A stretch of 64,000 nucleotides of DNA. It comes from Muscardinus avellanarius (taxonomy: Eukaryota; Chordata; Mammalia; Rodentia; Gliridae). The notes beneath the pieces were generated by a model. It was given only the letters and a program-made list of their open reading frames with translations. It had not been told where the DNA came from and searched no databases. Both the position numbers and the translations under genes were made by a program. The stretch is taken from assembly GCA_963383645.1 (NCBI GenBank), contig OY726557.1, forward strand, positions 151,946,360 through 152,010,359. The letters run 5' to 3'. Shown here one piece after another: positions 24,468-37,018 of this stretch; within the stretch, counting starts at the first letter, position 1, and every line of letters starts with the position of its first letter.

Positions 24468-25003
24468 ACACATTGTGAACACATTGACTATATCCCTAAA
24501 AGCTGAATATAGTTGCAAAGGGCAGAAGTCATATTCCATCCTTGGCTTAACATAATTTGTTGCTTTAAAACTACTGGCTGATCACACCATGTAGTCTTCA
24601 GTGTAATTCAGTGTTGTTTTTTAATTGGTTTAAGAAATTCAGGCAGAAGATATGAGATGAAAAACAAGCATCACTGACAACCTTGCTCCCTAAGGCAGTA
24701 TAAAATTACCCAAGAGGGTGGCCCCCTCTGAGAGGGTGTATTTTGACTTACTTTTGTGGGGCAGAGCAGAGAACAGCAGGTGCAGGGCCAGATGCCCAGC
24801 CAGATGCTGCAGCTCTGCTGAACCCTACGTTTCCCAAGACTCAGTCCTGGTCAGCCTCTAACCAATACACAGGGGTCTGAGTAAGTTCTCAGGAAGCTGG
24901 ATCTCAAAATCAAACCACAGACTTTGCTCTGCATATTTTAGGAGACTGCCTCCAAGGGTGCAACAGTAGGTATATTGCCCCTTCTAATTCTGCTCTGTTT
25001 GTG
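24468..25003. other. Intron 1 sequence, nothing recognised
   Basis: A somewhat GC-richer stretch at 24710-24960 shows no coding or RNA signal I can support. Confidence 0.4.
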
Positions 25004-25019
25004 CTAAATACCTATTTTT

Positions 25020-25487
25020 ATTTTTCTTTTCTTTTTTTTTTAATTGGTGCACTGTATTCATACATCATAGTGGGATACAAACTTTTGTAGACATACATGC
25101 ACACATCGCCCAGTCAGCCCCCACCCGATCCCCACCCCGTTCTCTCCCTCCCATGCTTGGCTTAGTGGTTGACATCTAGTATTATAACAATTTATCCAGA
25201 ATTAAAAATGATAATCTCACATAACAGTTTCATTTGTCTGATACCAAGCTTTTGATGACTTAAAGATAACATTTCAATATTTCTTTTTACTTCCTTTCTT
25301 ACCAGAGAATATTTTTTTCTATTTTTTTAGGTGAAACTATCATATATTTATATATTTATTTTTCAGAAAAAAACTCTATCCTAATATGGAATATGGACTC
25401 TAGATACCCAAAACGATCTTGAAATAGAACAAAGTTAGAAGATATGTATTTTCTGATTTCAAACCATATAAAGCTACAATAATTGAA
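25020..25487 (-). mobile_element. Chimeric half-L1, 5'-truncated copy 3
   Basis: Carries the tail, the ~150-bp L1 3'UTR end, the ~200-bp segment of unknown origin and the first ~100 bp of the antisense ORF2 fragment, then stops at 'caataattgaa'. Flanked by a perfect 16-bp TSD (ctaaatacctattttt) at 25004-25019 and 25488-25503. The break inside the antisense segment is an ordinary 5' truncation, so the chimeric junctions were already in the RNA that was copied. Confidence 0.93.
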
Positions 25488-25503
25488 CTAAATACCTATT
25501 TTT

Positions 25504-26915
25504 CCAAGATAATCTTTATTGTTCCAGATAGAACACTATAAAATCCAGGTAGTGATTACTTACTGGGGGTAAGGGAAGCAATTCAAATAGTCATAGAGAG
25601 GCCCTCAAGTTACCAGTGATCTATTTCTTAGATGGGGAAAGATTGGTAAATTATGTTACTTTTAACATTGATTTTAAAGTTGTAGCTCTTTTCAGCATGT
25701 ATACTTCACAGTAATATAAAAATCAGATTTAAAAATGAAGTAAGACATCTGCAAACCTAAATGTACAATATTGATTTATAATTTATTATTAATGTGACTT
25801 TATTGTACCCATTAGTATTATGCTAAGAATATAAGTAGAATTTTCCAAAATTAAAAGACAACAACACATATATATACACAGTGCTGAAACCCTCCCCTAA
25901 TCTTGTGATACAGGGATATGGTTAATTCCTATTTTGCAGGATACCAGACAGTTAACAAATGGCCAAGCCAGAGCTAGAATTCATGTCTCGTTACTCTAAC
26001 ATCTGTGATTTTAAACACTATAAATCTGGGGTGTTTGATGAAAATTTGGGCACAACATGAGAAAAGTGTCACCTAAAATGTCTGGGATTATACTAGGAAT
26101 AGTATAAGGATAAAATTATAGAATACAAATTGATTTTGAAATCCCTTGGGCAATATCTACTATCTTTCACACCGTCTAAAGCTCGGATCTATGTCGCAAA
26201 GCCATCGGCCCATTAAAAGAGAGGATTGTGGGTTCTTAGGAGACCTTACTATATCAAGTGAGTAGATTAAAAATGGTGTATTTAGTCTTGTGACCATTTT
26301 TTATATTTAGATATAAAGTCATTTTATTCCCATAGACTTGTGATATAAAAACTGGTGTATTGTTAGATTACATTCTTCTGGTAAGAGAAATCCTAAATGA
26401 GTAGTTGTTTTGTGGGAAGTGAAACAAACACAGTCAGATCTGTGGCATAATCTAATGGCCTTCCCCTTAGCCTCTGCAGTGATGTCATGTTTCCTTAATA
26501 AATGCACCATGCACGCCACTTTAAAACTTAACTCTCTGATACTAGAGGTAGTTTGTATAATATGAACGTTATATGTTGGTTATTTGCTAGAAATTAGATT
26601 CTAACTAGATCATAATTTTAAAAAGTTTCTTGATATGGAATAAAGGAGAAACTCCTAAAAATGTGACAAATCAGAGTGGTCTTGATTCATTTTTTTTTTC
26701 ATAAAGCAAGATTGTAAGGTTAGATTTGCAGATGTCTTTTTTGCTTTCTGTTATTTATTTGTAGATTTATTAAATATTTTGTACCTGATCCTGTGTTTGG
26801 TCCTGGAATTCCAAGATAAGTTTAAGTTTTAAAAAATATGTATATAAAAGGAAAAAGGGAAATATATAATCAAGGATGAAGACAAGAGAATGGAGCTCAT
26901 TTTAAGAATAGTGTC
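25504..26915. other. Intron 1 sequence with a MIR fragment
   Basis: Mostly unrecognised AT-rich sequence. About 25890-26030 (cagttaacaaatggccaagc, cagagctagaattcatgtct) looks like MIR in reverse orientation. Confidence 0.5.
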
Positions 26916-27098
26916 AGCCAGGCATGGTGGCACATGCCTGTAATTCAAGTACTTGGGAGGCTGAAACAGGAGGATTGCAGGCTTCAGGCCAGCCTCAGCA
27001 ACTTAATGAAACTTTATTTCAAAATAAAAGACAACAAAAAAAGGTCTGGGGTTATAGTTCAGAGGTAGAATGCCCCTGGGTTCAATTCCCAGGAATGT
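26916..27098 (+). repeat. Dimeric B1/ID-type SINE, old class
   Basis: From agccaggcatggtggcacat to gggttcaattcccaggaat, with a shortened linker. Confidence 0.88.
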
Positions 27099-27212
27099 AA
27101 AAGAAGGAGGATGAAGAGGAGGAGAAGGAGGAAGAGGAGGAGGAGGAGGAGGAGGGGGAAAGGAAGGAAGGAAGGAAGGAAAGAAGGAAGGAAAGGAAGA
27201 AAGAAAAAACAG
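27099..27212 (+). repeat. Purine-rich (AGG)n/(GGAA)n tract
   Basis: SINE tail expanded into AGG, GGAA and AAAG units. The antisense Pro-rich frame is an artefact. Confidence 0.92.
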
Positions 27213-27288
27213 AACAATATCAGCAAGGCTCAAGTACAGAGTATGCTAGAGACTAAAAAATAAATACTATGGCAATGTAAATGTCCTT

Positions 27289-28165
27289 TTGGCCATGTTA
27301 ATATCTTTTTCTTAAGATGCTAATTTTCAACTGACATATAATAATTGCATATATTTATGTGGTATGATGTGGTATATTGGTACATATATAATACATAATG
27401 ATCAAATCAGGGTAATTAGCATATCTATCACCTTAAACATTTATCATTTCTTTGTGGCGAGAACAGCTGAATCTCTAATATACTATAGAGCAATAGAACT
27501 TGTTCTCTCTTCTCAGCCATAATATACCTATAACTATTCTACCTATTAACCTCTCCCTGTTCCTGTTACCTTTACAGCCTCTGGGAAGTATTATTCTCAA
27601 TTTGTATGAGATCATCATTTAACTTCTCTATATGAGTGAAAACATATGGTCGTTGTCATTCATTGCATTACCATCATATCTTCCAGGGTTATCCATGTTC
27701 TGTTGCAAATGGCAGGATTTTGTTATTTTCATAGCTGAATAGTATCCATTGTGCGTAAGCACGCACTGCACTGCCTTTATCCACTCACCAGTGCATGGAT
27801 ACTTCAATTGATTCAATTCCGTGGTTGTTATAAATAATGCCACAATAAATATGAGAGTAGATATGTCTCTTTCACATATTGCCTTCATTCCCTTTGTATA
27901 CATACCCAGGAGTAGGATTGGTGGATCATGCAGTAGTTCTATGATTAAATTTTTTTTTTTAGGAATCTCTATACTGTTTTCAGTACTGGCTATGCAATTT
28001 TCACCAATAACATGTAAATGTCCCCCTTTCTCTGCATCCTCGCCAGCACTTTTTATCTTTTTGATAATAATCATTCTAACTTGGATGAGGTAATAGCTCA
28101 TTGTAGTTTTGATTTGAATTTCCCCAATATTAGTAATGTTGAACATTTTTTCTTATACCTTCTGG
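27289..28165 (-). mobile_element. Old L1 (3'UTR and end of ORF2)
   Basis: Antisense ancient L1: 'acatataataattgcatata' 3'UTR text followed by ORF2-derived 'tttcatagctgaatagtatc', 'ttggtggatcatgcagtagt' and 'aatgttgaacattttttctt'. A 172-codon antisense frame through it (27628-28146) is a decayed ORF2 remnant. Confidence 0.75.
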
Positions 28166-28289
28166 TCATTTGAGGTTTTATGAGAAGTGTGTGTTTAGAT
28201 CATTTATTTGCCGGACTTTAGAGTCTTAAACAATCATGATTAAGAAGGATTTGAAGCCAATAGTAGATGAGGCATAGAATTATCTTAAG

Positions 28290-28430
28290 CTGAATTTCAC
28301 ATATCACCAATTTCATAGTAATCCTAGAAAGTAGATCTGACACCCTCACTTTTACAATTAAGGAATCTGAAACACAGATGGGTGACATACCCAGTACATT
28401 GCAGGGTCAGGATTCCCAAGACAGTCTTTC
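28290..28430 (-). repeat. MIR fragment
   Basis: 'cacttttacaattaaggaat', 'cagatgggtgacatacccag' and 'gggtcaggattc' follow the reverse MIR core. Ancient and diverged. Confidence 0.5.
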
Positions 28431-28944
28431 TTCAAAGCTATGTTCTTCCAAATATTTTGCAAATCTCCCTAAGGCTGCCTCAAGTCCAGATCCCTAAAGA
28501 CTCAGTTCTCAGTTCCCCTAAATTGTACTTAATTATTCTCAACTAAGGGCTTTGAATTATATTAGCTCCCTAATACCTCAGAACAAAACCCCTTGGGTTG
28601 ACAACCCAGACTTTGACTTCTGAGGCTCCAATCTCCTCAAATGGAATCCTGATGTCCTAGGAAATTACCCAAATCTTCACCTTTTTACCCTAAAGTAAAA
28701 GCCGTAAGTGCTAAGCTGTGAACGTCAATGGATGTTCAACTTGTAACTCCAAGTCCTAGGTCTTCAGTTAAACTAAGCTCGGGGAAAAAAAAAATCACCT
28801 TGGAGGAAGAAACTCTTGCATGTTCCTGCATAAAGGATATTTTTCAGGTTTTTTTATGGGCTACTGAATTATGCAAGCATGGTTTTCTCTGCCTGAAGGA
28901 TAGCTGCTTCTCCTCCCTCCTCCCTGACAACTCTTCCTCATTCT
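28431..28944. other. Intron 1 sequence, nothing recognised
   Basis: No supported feature. Confidence 0.4.
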
Positions 28945-29143
28945 AAGACTAAGTGACATGTCCTCAGAAAACTCTCCCTGACTCCTGGACTGTAATGAGA
29001 ACTGCTTTCTATTAATTCATACAGCACACAACTTCTACTTCAATGACATCCATCACTCTGTAAACTATTGTGTATTTCTGTCTTCCCTGCCATACCCTTT
29101 CTTTTCCTACTGTATCCTCCATGTGCTTAGCACAGTGACTGAA
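28945..29143 (+). repeat. L2 LINE 3' end
   Basis: 'aactctccctgactcctgga', 'ttcatacagcacacaactt' and 'cctccatgtgcttagcacag' follow the sense L2 terminus. Confidence 0.5.
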
Positions 29144-30379
29144 TTTTTTTATTGGTGCATTGTATTTATACATCTTAATGGAGTACAAGATGGTAGAGGC
29201 ATACATGTACACATCACTCAACTATCCCTTCCCCAATTATCACCCAACCCCTCCCCACTCCCTCCTTCTCATGTTGGGCTTAGTGATTGACTTTGATATG
29301 TTTATGAAGGTACATCATGTATATTAGAGAATGTCCCTCATCCCCCTCACATCCCCTTCAGTTTGCTTTATTTGTTCATCTATGGTTTCTCCTTCTTCAT
29401 CTAGAGTTTTTCCTATGACCCTTTTTCTCCCTAGCTTCTAAATATTAGGGAGAGCATCCGATTTCTTATATTTTGTGACTGACTAATCTCACGTAGCATA
29501 ATGTTCTCCAGTTCCATGCATTTCCCTGTAAATGATGTAATTTTGTTCTTCTGTATGGCTGAGTAAAATTCCATTATGTACATAGCCCATAATTTTGTAA
29601 TCCATTCATCTGTTTGATGGACAGCTTGGCTGGTTTCATAGTTTGGCAATGGTGAATTTTGCAGCTATGAACGTAGATATGAATGTATTAGTTTGGTAGT
29701 TTGATTTCCATTCTTTTGGGTAGATAACCAGAAGTGGTATTGCTGGATCATATGATAGGTTTGTTCCTATTCTGAGGATCTTCCATACTGTTTTCCAAAG
29801 TCTTTATGTTTTAGGGTTCCCACTTCTCTACATCCTCGCCAGCATTTGTTGTTCTTTGTGTTTTGAATGATTGCCACTCTAATTGAAATTAAGTGAAATT
29901 TCAGGGTAGTTTTGATTTGCATTTCTCTGATTGCTAATGATGTTGAGCATTTTCTCATATATTTATTGGCCATTTGAATTTCTTCTTTTGTGAAGTGTTT
30001 ATTAGGTTCACTTGCTCATTTTTGATTGGATTATTTGTTTTCTTAGCATTGAGTTTCTTGAGTTCTCTGTATATTCTAGATATTAGTTGTCTATCAGAGG
30101 AATTGTTGGAAAAATTTTTCTCCCATTTGATTGAGGTTGATAGATAGTTTCTTTTGCTGTACAGACGCTCTTCATTTTTATGCAATTTCATGTATTGATC
30201 TGCCTTTTAGTTTCTTGTGCCTTTGGGGTCTTGTTTAGAAAGTTTTTACCTGTGCCTATGTGTTGCAGTTTTGGACCTACACCCTCTTTAAGGAGCTTCA
30301 AGGTCTCTGGTCTGATTTTCAAGTCTTTGGTCAATCTAGAATTGACTCTTGTTCAGGGTGAGAAAGTAGGGTTTCTTTC

Positions 30380-30421
<42 letters not shown>

Positions 30422-31285
30422 GCACATGGTTAACCAGTTTTGCCAACACCATTGATGAAGAGGCTATCTTTTTACATTGTATGTTTTTGGTCCCTTTGTC
30501 AAAATTCAATTGACTATAAGTGTGTGGGGTTTTTTTTCTTAGTCTCCTATTTTGCTCCATTGATCTACATGTCTGTTTTTGTGCTAATACTGTGCTGTTT
30601 TTCTTACCATAGCTTTGTAGTATAGTGGTTTTTTTTTTGTTGCTTTTTTTTTTGTTTTTTTTTTTTTTTGGTGGTACTGGGGTTTCTGGAAGCCCTTCTA
30701 CTTCCAGGATACACTCCCAGGCCTATTTTATATTTTTTATTTGGAAACAGGGTCTCTTAGGCCAGCACGGCTGGCTTCGAACCTGCTTGATCCTCCTGTC
30801 TCTGCCTCCCAAGCACAGGGATTACAAGCGTGCGCCACCACGCCCAGCTTTGTAGTATAGTTTAAAGTCAGATATTGTGATTCCTCTGGTATGGTGGTTT
30901 TTATTTTTGTTTGTTTGTTTGTTTTCTGAGAATAACTTTGGCTATTCTGGGTTTTTGTTGTTCCAAATGAATTTAAGGACTGATTTTTCTATATCTGCGA
31001 GAAATGACCTTTGTAATGTAATGGGTATTGCAATGAATCTGTAGATCACATTTGGAAAAATGGCCATTTTGATGATATTTGTTCTGCCTATCCAAGAGCA
31101 TGGAAGATCTTTCTATCTCCTAAGGTCTTCTTAGATTTCTTTTGCAATGTTTTATAATTTTCTTTATAGAGGTCTTTTACCTCCTTGACTAGGTTTATAC
31201 CTAAGTATTTGTGGGATAGTTGATGTAGATATTCAGGAGAAATCAATGAGTTTGATAGATGGTGTTTAAAATCATACCCCATTTG
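29144..31285 (-). mobile_element. L1, 5'-truncated, interrupted by a SINE
   Basis: Antisense L1 with 3'UTR end (ttttattggtgcattgtatt), G-rich 3'UTR block and over 1.5 kb of the ORF2 C-terminal region to 'tagataccattt'-like text near 31285. It is interrupted at 30627-30845 by a young SINE. ORF2 is broken by stops. Confidence 0.9.
30664..30845 (-). repeat. Young dimeric SINE inserted in L1, perfect TSD
   Basis: Inverted young-class copy with a 16-bp perfect TSD (agctttgtagtatagt) at 30611-30626 and 30846-30861. One base of the ttcctggaa block is lost (tttctggaa). Confidence 0.93.
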
Positions 31286-34200
31286 CAGAGAAAGGCATTT
31301 TGTGATTTTGATTTTAATACGTGAAAACTATGTACAACATGGTCTCAACCTACTCATTCTCTCTTACACATAGCAGGTTTACCTAGACTGAAGCCTGTAT
31401 CTAGCCTTTGTGGTAGAGATGGATAGCACATTGTATACCTATTATTGACATCTGTTTCTTTAGCACTGTTTTCTCTGAAAACCAGCAGCTTTAGCTTAGG
31501 CTCCTCACACCATTTCAAATGTATCTATGACATCAGGTGACCCTCTCTCTCTCAGAATCTGAACTGTTCATTCTCAGTCTCATATGAACATCAACTTCAA
31601 ATTCGGATTTATGAATCTTAGTTATAGGCTCATTTATTTTAAAGATAACGAAATACCTGAACTTGAATGTGGGTGTCTTTCCTGACAAATAGCTTTTATG
31701 AGGGAAAATAATCTTAGAAAGGTGAGAACTAATGATGCATCAGTGACTCAGTAAAAAAATGCACTTTAATTTTCTCTGTGCCTATGTTTTCCTCAGTAAT
31801 TTCTAAAGAAATTAGTTATAGTGCATTTAAATTTGCTTATGGAGCTGTGCTGGCTTGTGCTGACCTGGCCCTCCTAGACTCCTCTCCACTTTTTATACAC
31901 TGTTCTCTGCCTAGGGGGATATCCTCAATGTATACCTGTGAAGACTGCATCAATGGGATCATTTGTCCCTAGGTTTTGGGCACAGTTTAGACCTTTGGAG
32001 GTACCTATTGGATAGCAGAGAACAGGAGAATTCAAACAAGGTATCAGGTTTTGTCCTTGATAGTGATCTCTCCATCAAAGGTCAGAGCCTCTGCCAAGGG
32101 GTCCTTGCTTTCAGTGACCTTGCTTAATTCTGATAACTGATATTTCCTTCCTTATGTCCCTTCAGACCTACACCTACATTGTTTTAGACACGGGCATCAC
32201 ATGGTACCATGTTGGATTCCCCTAGCTCTGCCCATGTTCTCTATAAGTCTCTTCATTAAACTCCACAAAATCCAACTGATGTGCATTCTCTTTTTCCTGC
32301 CCCAAATCTGTCTCATGCAGAGGTTATGTGTGAAATGGGAAATATGCTTGTGAAATACTCCGGATTATGACAGTTGTTGATAATAGAAACAAGGGTTTAA
32401 ACTTCTTCCTTTGATGAGATAATTGCTATATGATTTACTTGTATTATGCACAAACTTTTTAATATTCCCCAAAGTACTCTATCAAAATGGATCAAAATAA
32501 ATGCCTTTGCCCAGAGCTCCACCAAAGAGCATCCAAAGAAGGAAGACATGACACATGAAATAAACTGCAAACTGGAGGCTAAAAAGGAAAGATGGCATTT
32601 CAGATACGGCTGTTGTGTAAAAAGTCAAGTCTCTGTAACTGTGCCATTATTTACTCACATTTTCATTCTCTCACAGTATGGTTTCTAATTTATACAAAAA
32701 ACATGTCAGTTGATGATAGAAAAACAAACAAACCCCAAATATATGTAATCGCACAAGATATTTTTCATCACACTTTTGCCAGCTCCCAACTTGAAAGTGA
32801 CAAAGAACTTCTCAGTCTCCTGTCATTTAGCCCATGGCAGACTGTGATGTAGTGTGACTGATCAAACAGAAAGTTAGGAGTTGACGAAATAAGAGAAATT
32901 TATGGAGAAAACTGAAGCTAATTGAATCAGAATGGAGAATTGCTATCTAGAAAGTGAAAGGGTTTTAGTCACGCAAATTGTGAAGATGAGTGGCCATGCT
33001 CTCTCTATGTGCCCTGTCAAGGAAGAGCGGAGAGAGTGGGGCAGGCAGGCGCATGTTAGTTCTACCTTTAAGGATAAGGGAATAACCACAGCTGCCATTA
33101 AGAAATATGCTATTTAGCTACCTTTGTTCTCTACTGAGCTTTCAGCTTATTTGAAATGAATATGAAATATTATATATACACACGCAGGCACACTGTGATT
33201 CAACCTTTATATTTTGTTCCATTTTAGCTATAGGGTTGTACATTGTAGTGATTTGCTGTCAGATTAAATAGGTAACAAAAAGGCTGTGAACTTCATTCCT
33301 TTGACAGAAGAGATTCATTTATTTGGCAGTCACATACTGAATGCTTGCAAAGTGCCACTCTGCAGTGATAAGTAAGGTAAAGTAGCCTTCACTCTCAGAA
33401 GGAAAATCACTCTAATTGTTTACTGCTTTCTGGACTCAAGAGGAGTGGCCTGGGGTTTGTGGCCAGAGATTAAGTGGACAGGGTGAAAACAAATTTAGTC
33501 TTATAAAATTAGAATACAACTATCTGTATCATTCATTCTGCTGAAGTAGTCTACAAACTTGCTAGTTGTATGATTGTTACTCTAAATATACAAGCCAAAT
33601 TCTCCCCATGGATAATTGTGCATGCAATAAAATGTAGGTTCTGGAATTTCCCTTATTTCTGCCTTTCTAGGATGAATTTACAAAGTCTATTCATGTATTT
33701 TTCATCCTGCTTGAAATATTATTTCATGCCATTATATTTATAACACTCTTGGTTTAGTAGAATTGTGCTGTAATTAGAATATTTGCAAGGATTTTTAAAA
33801 CAAAAAAAACAACAAAGGTTGAGCTGGGCACTTAATATGGAGTTTAGTTTGTACAAAGAGCATTTCCATTTAAGAAAAGTGCATTATATTTGAACAGGAA
33901 GTAGAGAAAATTACTGCACATGCTCTGGACTCAAGCACGCAGCCCATGTTACTCAGAAGCTAATTTGTGTTGCTGGCATTTTCAGTAGAGATGGATTATT
34001 TCATCTTTTACTATCTACGGCAACAGGCGCTATTTGCCAGTGAAAAGAATCAGGGAAATGCGGTACGTAAACATTTGATTTTCATCACTAATCAACATTT
34101 GAGTGTTTGGGGGAAGTGATTAATTACGCTCTTTCCTATAACTGGTAGTTATATATTGCGATGAAGCAAATTTCAAAAATATAGATGTGAGAATGTAGGT

Positions 34201-35455
34201 AATTAAGCTTTTATTCATGCTAAAAGTAGCCAAATAGATGTAGCTAAGTTACATTGCTTAATACATATTTTTCTTAAATAGAAGAGGCGATTTTGCAAAA
34301 TTGCTTTTTAGCTGAAATAAAAATACCTGTTTTGTTGACAGTGCTGTGGACTGGAGTTTTTACTGTTTTTAATAGATGGTTTCTGAAGGTTATATTTGCT
34401 ATTAATGTGCAATTCTAAAATATAGTTTTATAAAATCAATTTTCAGAGAGGTGATATAGTCTGCTAACATTGATTATCTTTCCTGAACGATTTCGAATGT
34501 TTGCTATTTTAAAAGTTGTTTTACATATTTTGCTTTAACATTTGAAAGTCAGAGATGATGCTGATTTTTTTTGTCATACTACTGGTATCAAAAATATAGT
34601 ATCAAAAATATACTTAGTTGCTTTTTCAGACTGCAGTTAAGAAAGTGCAAGAGTGCGGCAGAGAATGCATTTTGTTCTATCAACATGCAAGAAACTTGGA
34701 CTTAGCTTTTTACCCCATGCAATAGGTACTAACTTCAGTATGCATACATTTGTTATCTTTCCAAAGCAATAAAAAGGCTTAGGTAAACATTCTGAATCTT
34801 GTTTTTCTCTTGATAGAATGTTAAGGAAATAATGATAACCCAGGCCTTTTAGTACCTGAAATTTATGTGACTATATTTGATTGATATTTGTGGGATAATG
34901 ACTAAGGCAGGTGGTGCCTCAACACTGAAAAAAAAAATTCCTCCCATGGAAATGTCCTTTTTCATTCAAGAGGATGGAAGTTATAGGCATGGAAGCCACA
35001 GTAGTTCAGAAGAAAAAGGACATATCCTCAGGAATAATAGCTTGTCAAGATGTAACTTGCCATTTTTTTCAAATAAATAAACATTAAAATAGTAAATAAT
35101 TGTTAAATTTTAGAATTAAAGATGTCACATCTCATGTTTATTCTAGTTCAATGTAAACTTGAAAGTATCATATGAAAGCATAAAACTTTGGAAACAACTT
35201 AAATTTGATATATAAATGAAGTTATTAAAAATGTTTTTAAAGAGACAAAAGGCACTTACATCAATTACTATCACAGTACTTGACTTTTTCTTGGGTTTTA
35301 TAATTGAATATCATTTGAAAAATAATAAAGCTCATGAGTCTGTTTTTCCCTGGCTGTGAAAAACAATGCAATATGAATTTAAGTGCTTTCCACATTCATA
35401 ACTTCAATGGGTCTTGAAAATAATTCTTTGAGATTGGTTGGAATGATTATTTCTC
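31286..35455. other. Long low-repeat stretch of intron 1
   Basis: Four kilobases with few young repeats. About 31840-32330 resembles the end of an ancient interspersed repeat (cttcattaaactccacaaaa, ttctctttttcctgcc) but is unassigned. The part around 33900-34200 carries an exon-like segment and homeodomain-type words (gattaattac). No proven coding exon. Confidence 0.4.
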
Positions 35456-35673
35456 CTTTTTTTTCCTTTCTTGTGGTGCTAGGGATGAAATCCAGGGGCC
35501 TTCTACCTCCGGGCTACACTCCCAGACCTATTTTATACTTTATTTTGAAACAGGGTTTCACTAAGTTGCTGAGAGCCTCACTAAGTAGCTGAGGCTGGCT
35601 TTGAACTGGTGCGATCTTCCTGTCTCAGCCTCACAAGCGCGGGGATTACAAGCCTGCGCCACCACGCCTGGCT
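35456..35673 (-). repeat. Dimeric SINE, intermediate class
   Basis: Inverted copy with 'ccaggggccttctacctccg' at the right half, intermediate between old and young classes, and a left half ending 'tgcgccaccacgcctggct'. Confidence 0.88.
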
Positions 35674-36721
35674 ATTTTTCCCATTTTAGTGGATGTAAAA
35701 GAACAAAAGAGAAGCTTGATCCTTGATCTCTGTTCTTGGTACTCTTACTGTTTTATAAAGAACTTTTCTTGCAAATTCTTACTCTCAGTACTTTCAACAT
35801 ATTTTTTTTATAAATCTTGTGAACCTAGATCATTTCTTCCTTACTTTTACATATTTTTATTTTTAAACATTCTCCACATTCAGCTGATAACCTATATTCC
35901 CCTAATCTTTAAACTATCTCTTGTCTACAATAGAAACTATAGAAAGTAATAAATACAGAAGGGAGGAGTAATAGGTTAAAGAGGTGATTAGAAGCCAGAA
36001 AAGTGACAGAGAGGAGGGGAGAGGATTAGGAATTTCAGAAGAGGGAGATTGATGGCTGCTCATGTAACACATCTTAGTGACCTCTTGTCTCTTCTGCCTA
36101 CTCCATCCTGTTAACTCAGAAATAAGGCTGCTCTTCCAGAAACTCCTTTCTATTCAAGATCACCTTTTGCCAAAACCTACCTTAGGTTTAGTCTATTTCT
36201 CCTAATGGAAATTGCGCTCTCTTTAAAATGATTATTTCTTTTAAAAAATGGAACAGAGTGTCTTCTAAGGATCACTAGCTAGTGTGTGTGGGACAACTCT
36301 GATGTAGAATACAGAGAAAAATGAGAAATAACTGGAAATGAGAGAAAAAAGATAAGAAAACCATAGGACAATTATGAAATATCTAACATCCACGTAGGAA
36401 AAATTTTAGACAAAGAACAATGACGGGCAGAAATAAAATTATCTGAGAAACAGAGTAAGAATATCTCTTAGAAAGACACATTTCTTTCCAGATTAAAAGG
36501 GTTTAATGAGTGTCCATCACTGTGTCAGAAAAGAAATTCCTTCCACCATACAGTCATGTAATTTAGGACACCAGAGACAGAAAGACAGTATCTAGAATCA
36601 AAATTGCATCGAACTTCTCAATTGTAGATATAAAAACTAGAGTCTGACAGAGTAAGATCTTCAGAATTAATTGTCAACCTAGAAGTAGTTATTCAGTCAA
36701 GCTATCAAATGGGTCTGGAGA
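35674..36721. other. Intron 1 sequence, nothing recognised
   Basis: No supported feature. Confidence 0.4.
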
Positions 36722-36735
36722 CAGATTAAAGAAAA

Positions 36736-36897
36736 ATTTTTTTTTGGTGGTACTGGGGTTATGGAAGCCCTTCTACATCCATGCTACACTCCCAGACCTA
36801 TTTTATATTTTTTATTTGGAAACAGGGAACCCGTGCCATCCTCCTGTCTCTGCCTCCCAAGCGCGGGGATTACAAGCGTGCACCACCATGCATGGCT
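36736..36897 (-). repeat. Young dimeric SINE with TSD and internal deletion
   Basis: Inverted. 14-bp TSD cagattaaagaaaa at 36722-36735 and 36898-36911. It lacks part of the left-half hairpin region and has a damaged ttcctggaa block. Confidence 0.92.
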
Positions 36898-36998
36898 CAG
36901 ATTAAAGAAAATTTTATACGTGGATCATTAAAAATATACTCTTATATTGGGTTTGGTCCCAGAGGCATCTGCCACCTATACAGGAAGGCGTGTGCACA

Positions 36999-37018
36999 CC
37001 CCCCCCCACACACACACA
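36999..37018 (+). repeat. Poly-C/(CA)n short tract
   Basis: Nine to ten C followed by CA units. Confidence 0.85.

Noticed and set aside
24214..24539. Three overlapping Pro/Ser/Leu-rich antisense frames
   Set aside because: Direct translation of the GGAA microsatellite in three frames.
27628..28146. 172-codon antisense frame
   Set aside because: Decayed end of ORF2 and 3'UTR of an old L1, not a host gene.
32446..32688. Short + frame with a helix-turn-helix-like phrase (transposase remnant)
   Set aside because: The resemblance is limited to about a dozen residues, with no further homology before or after.
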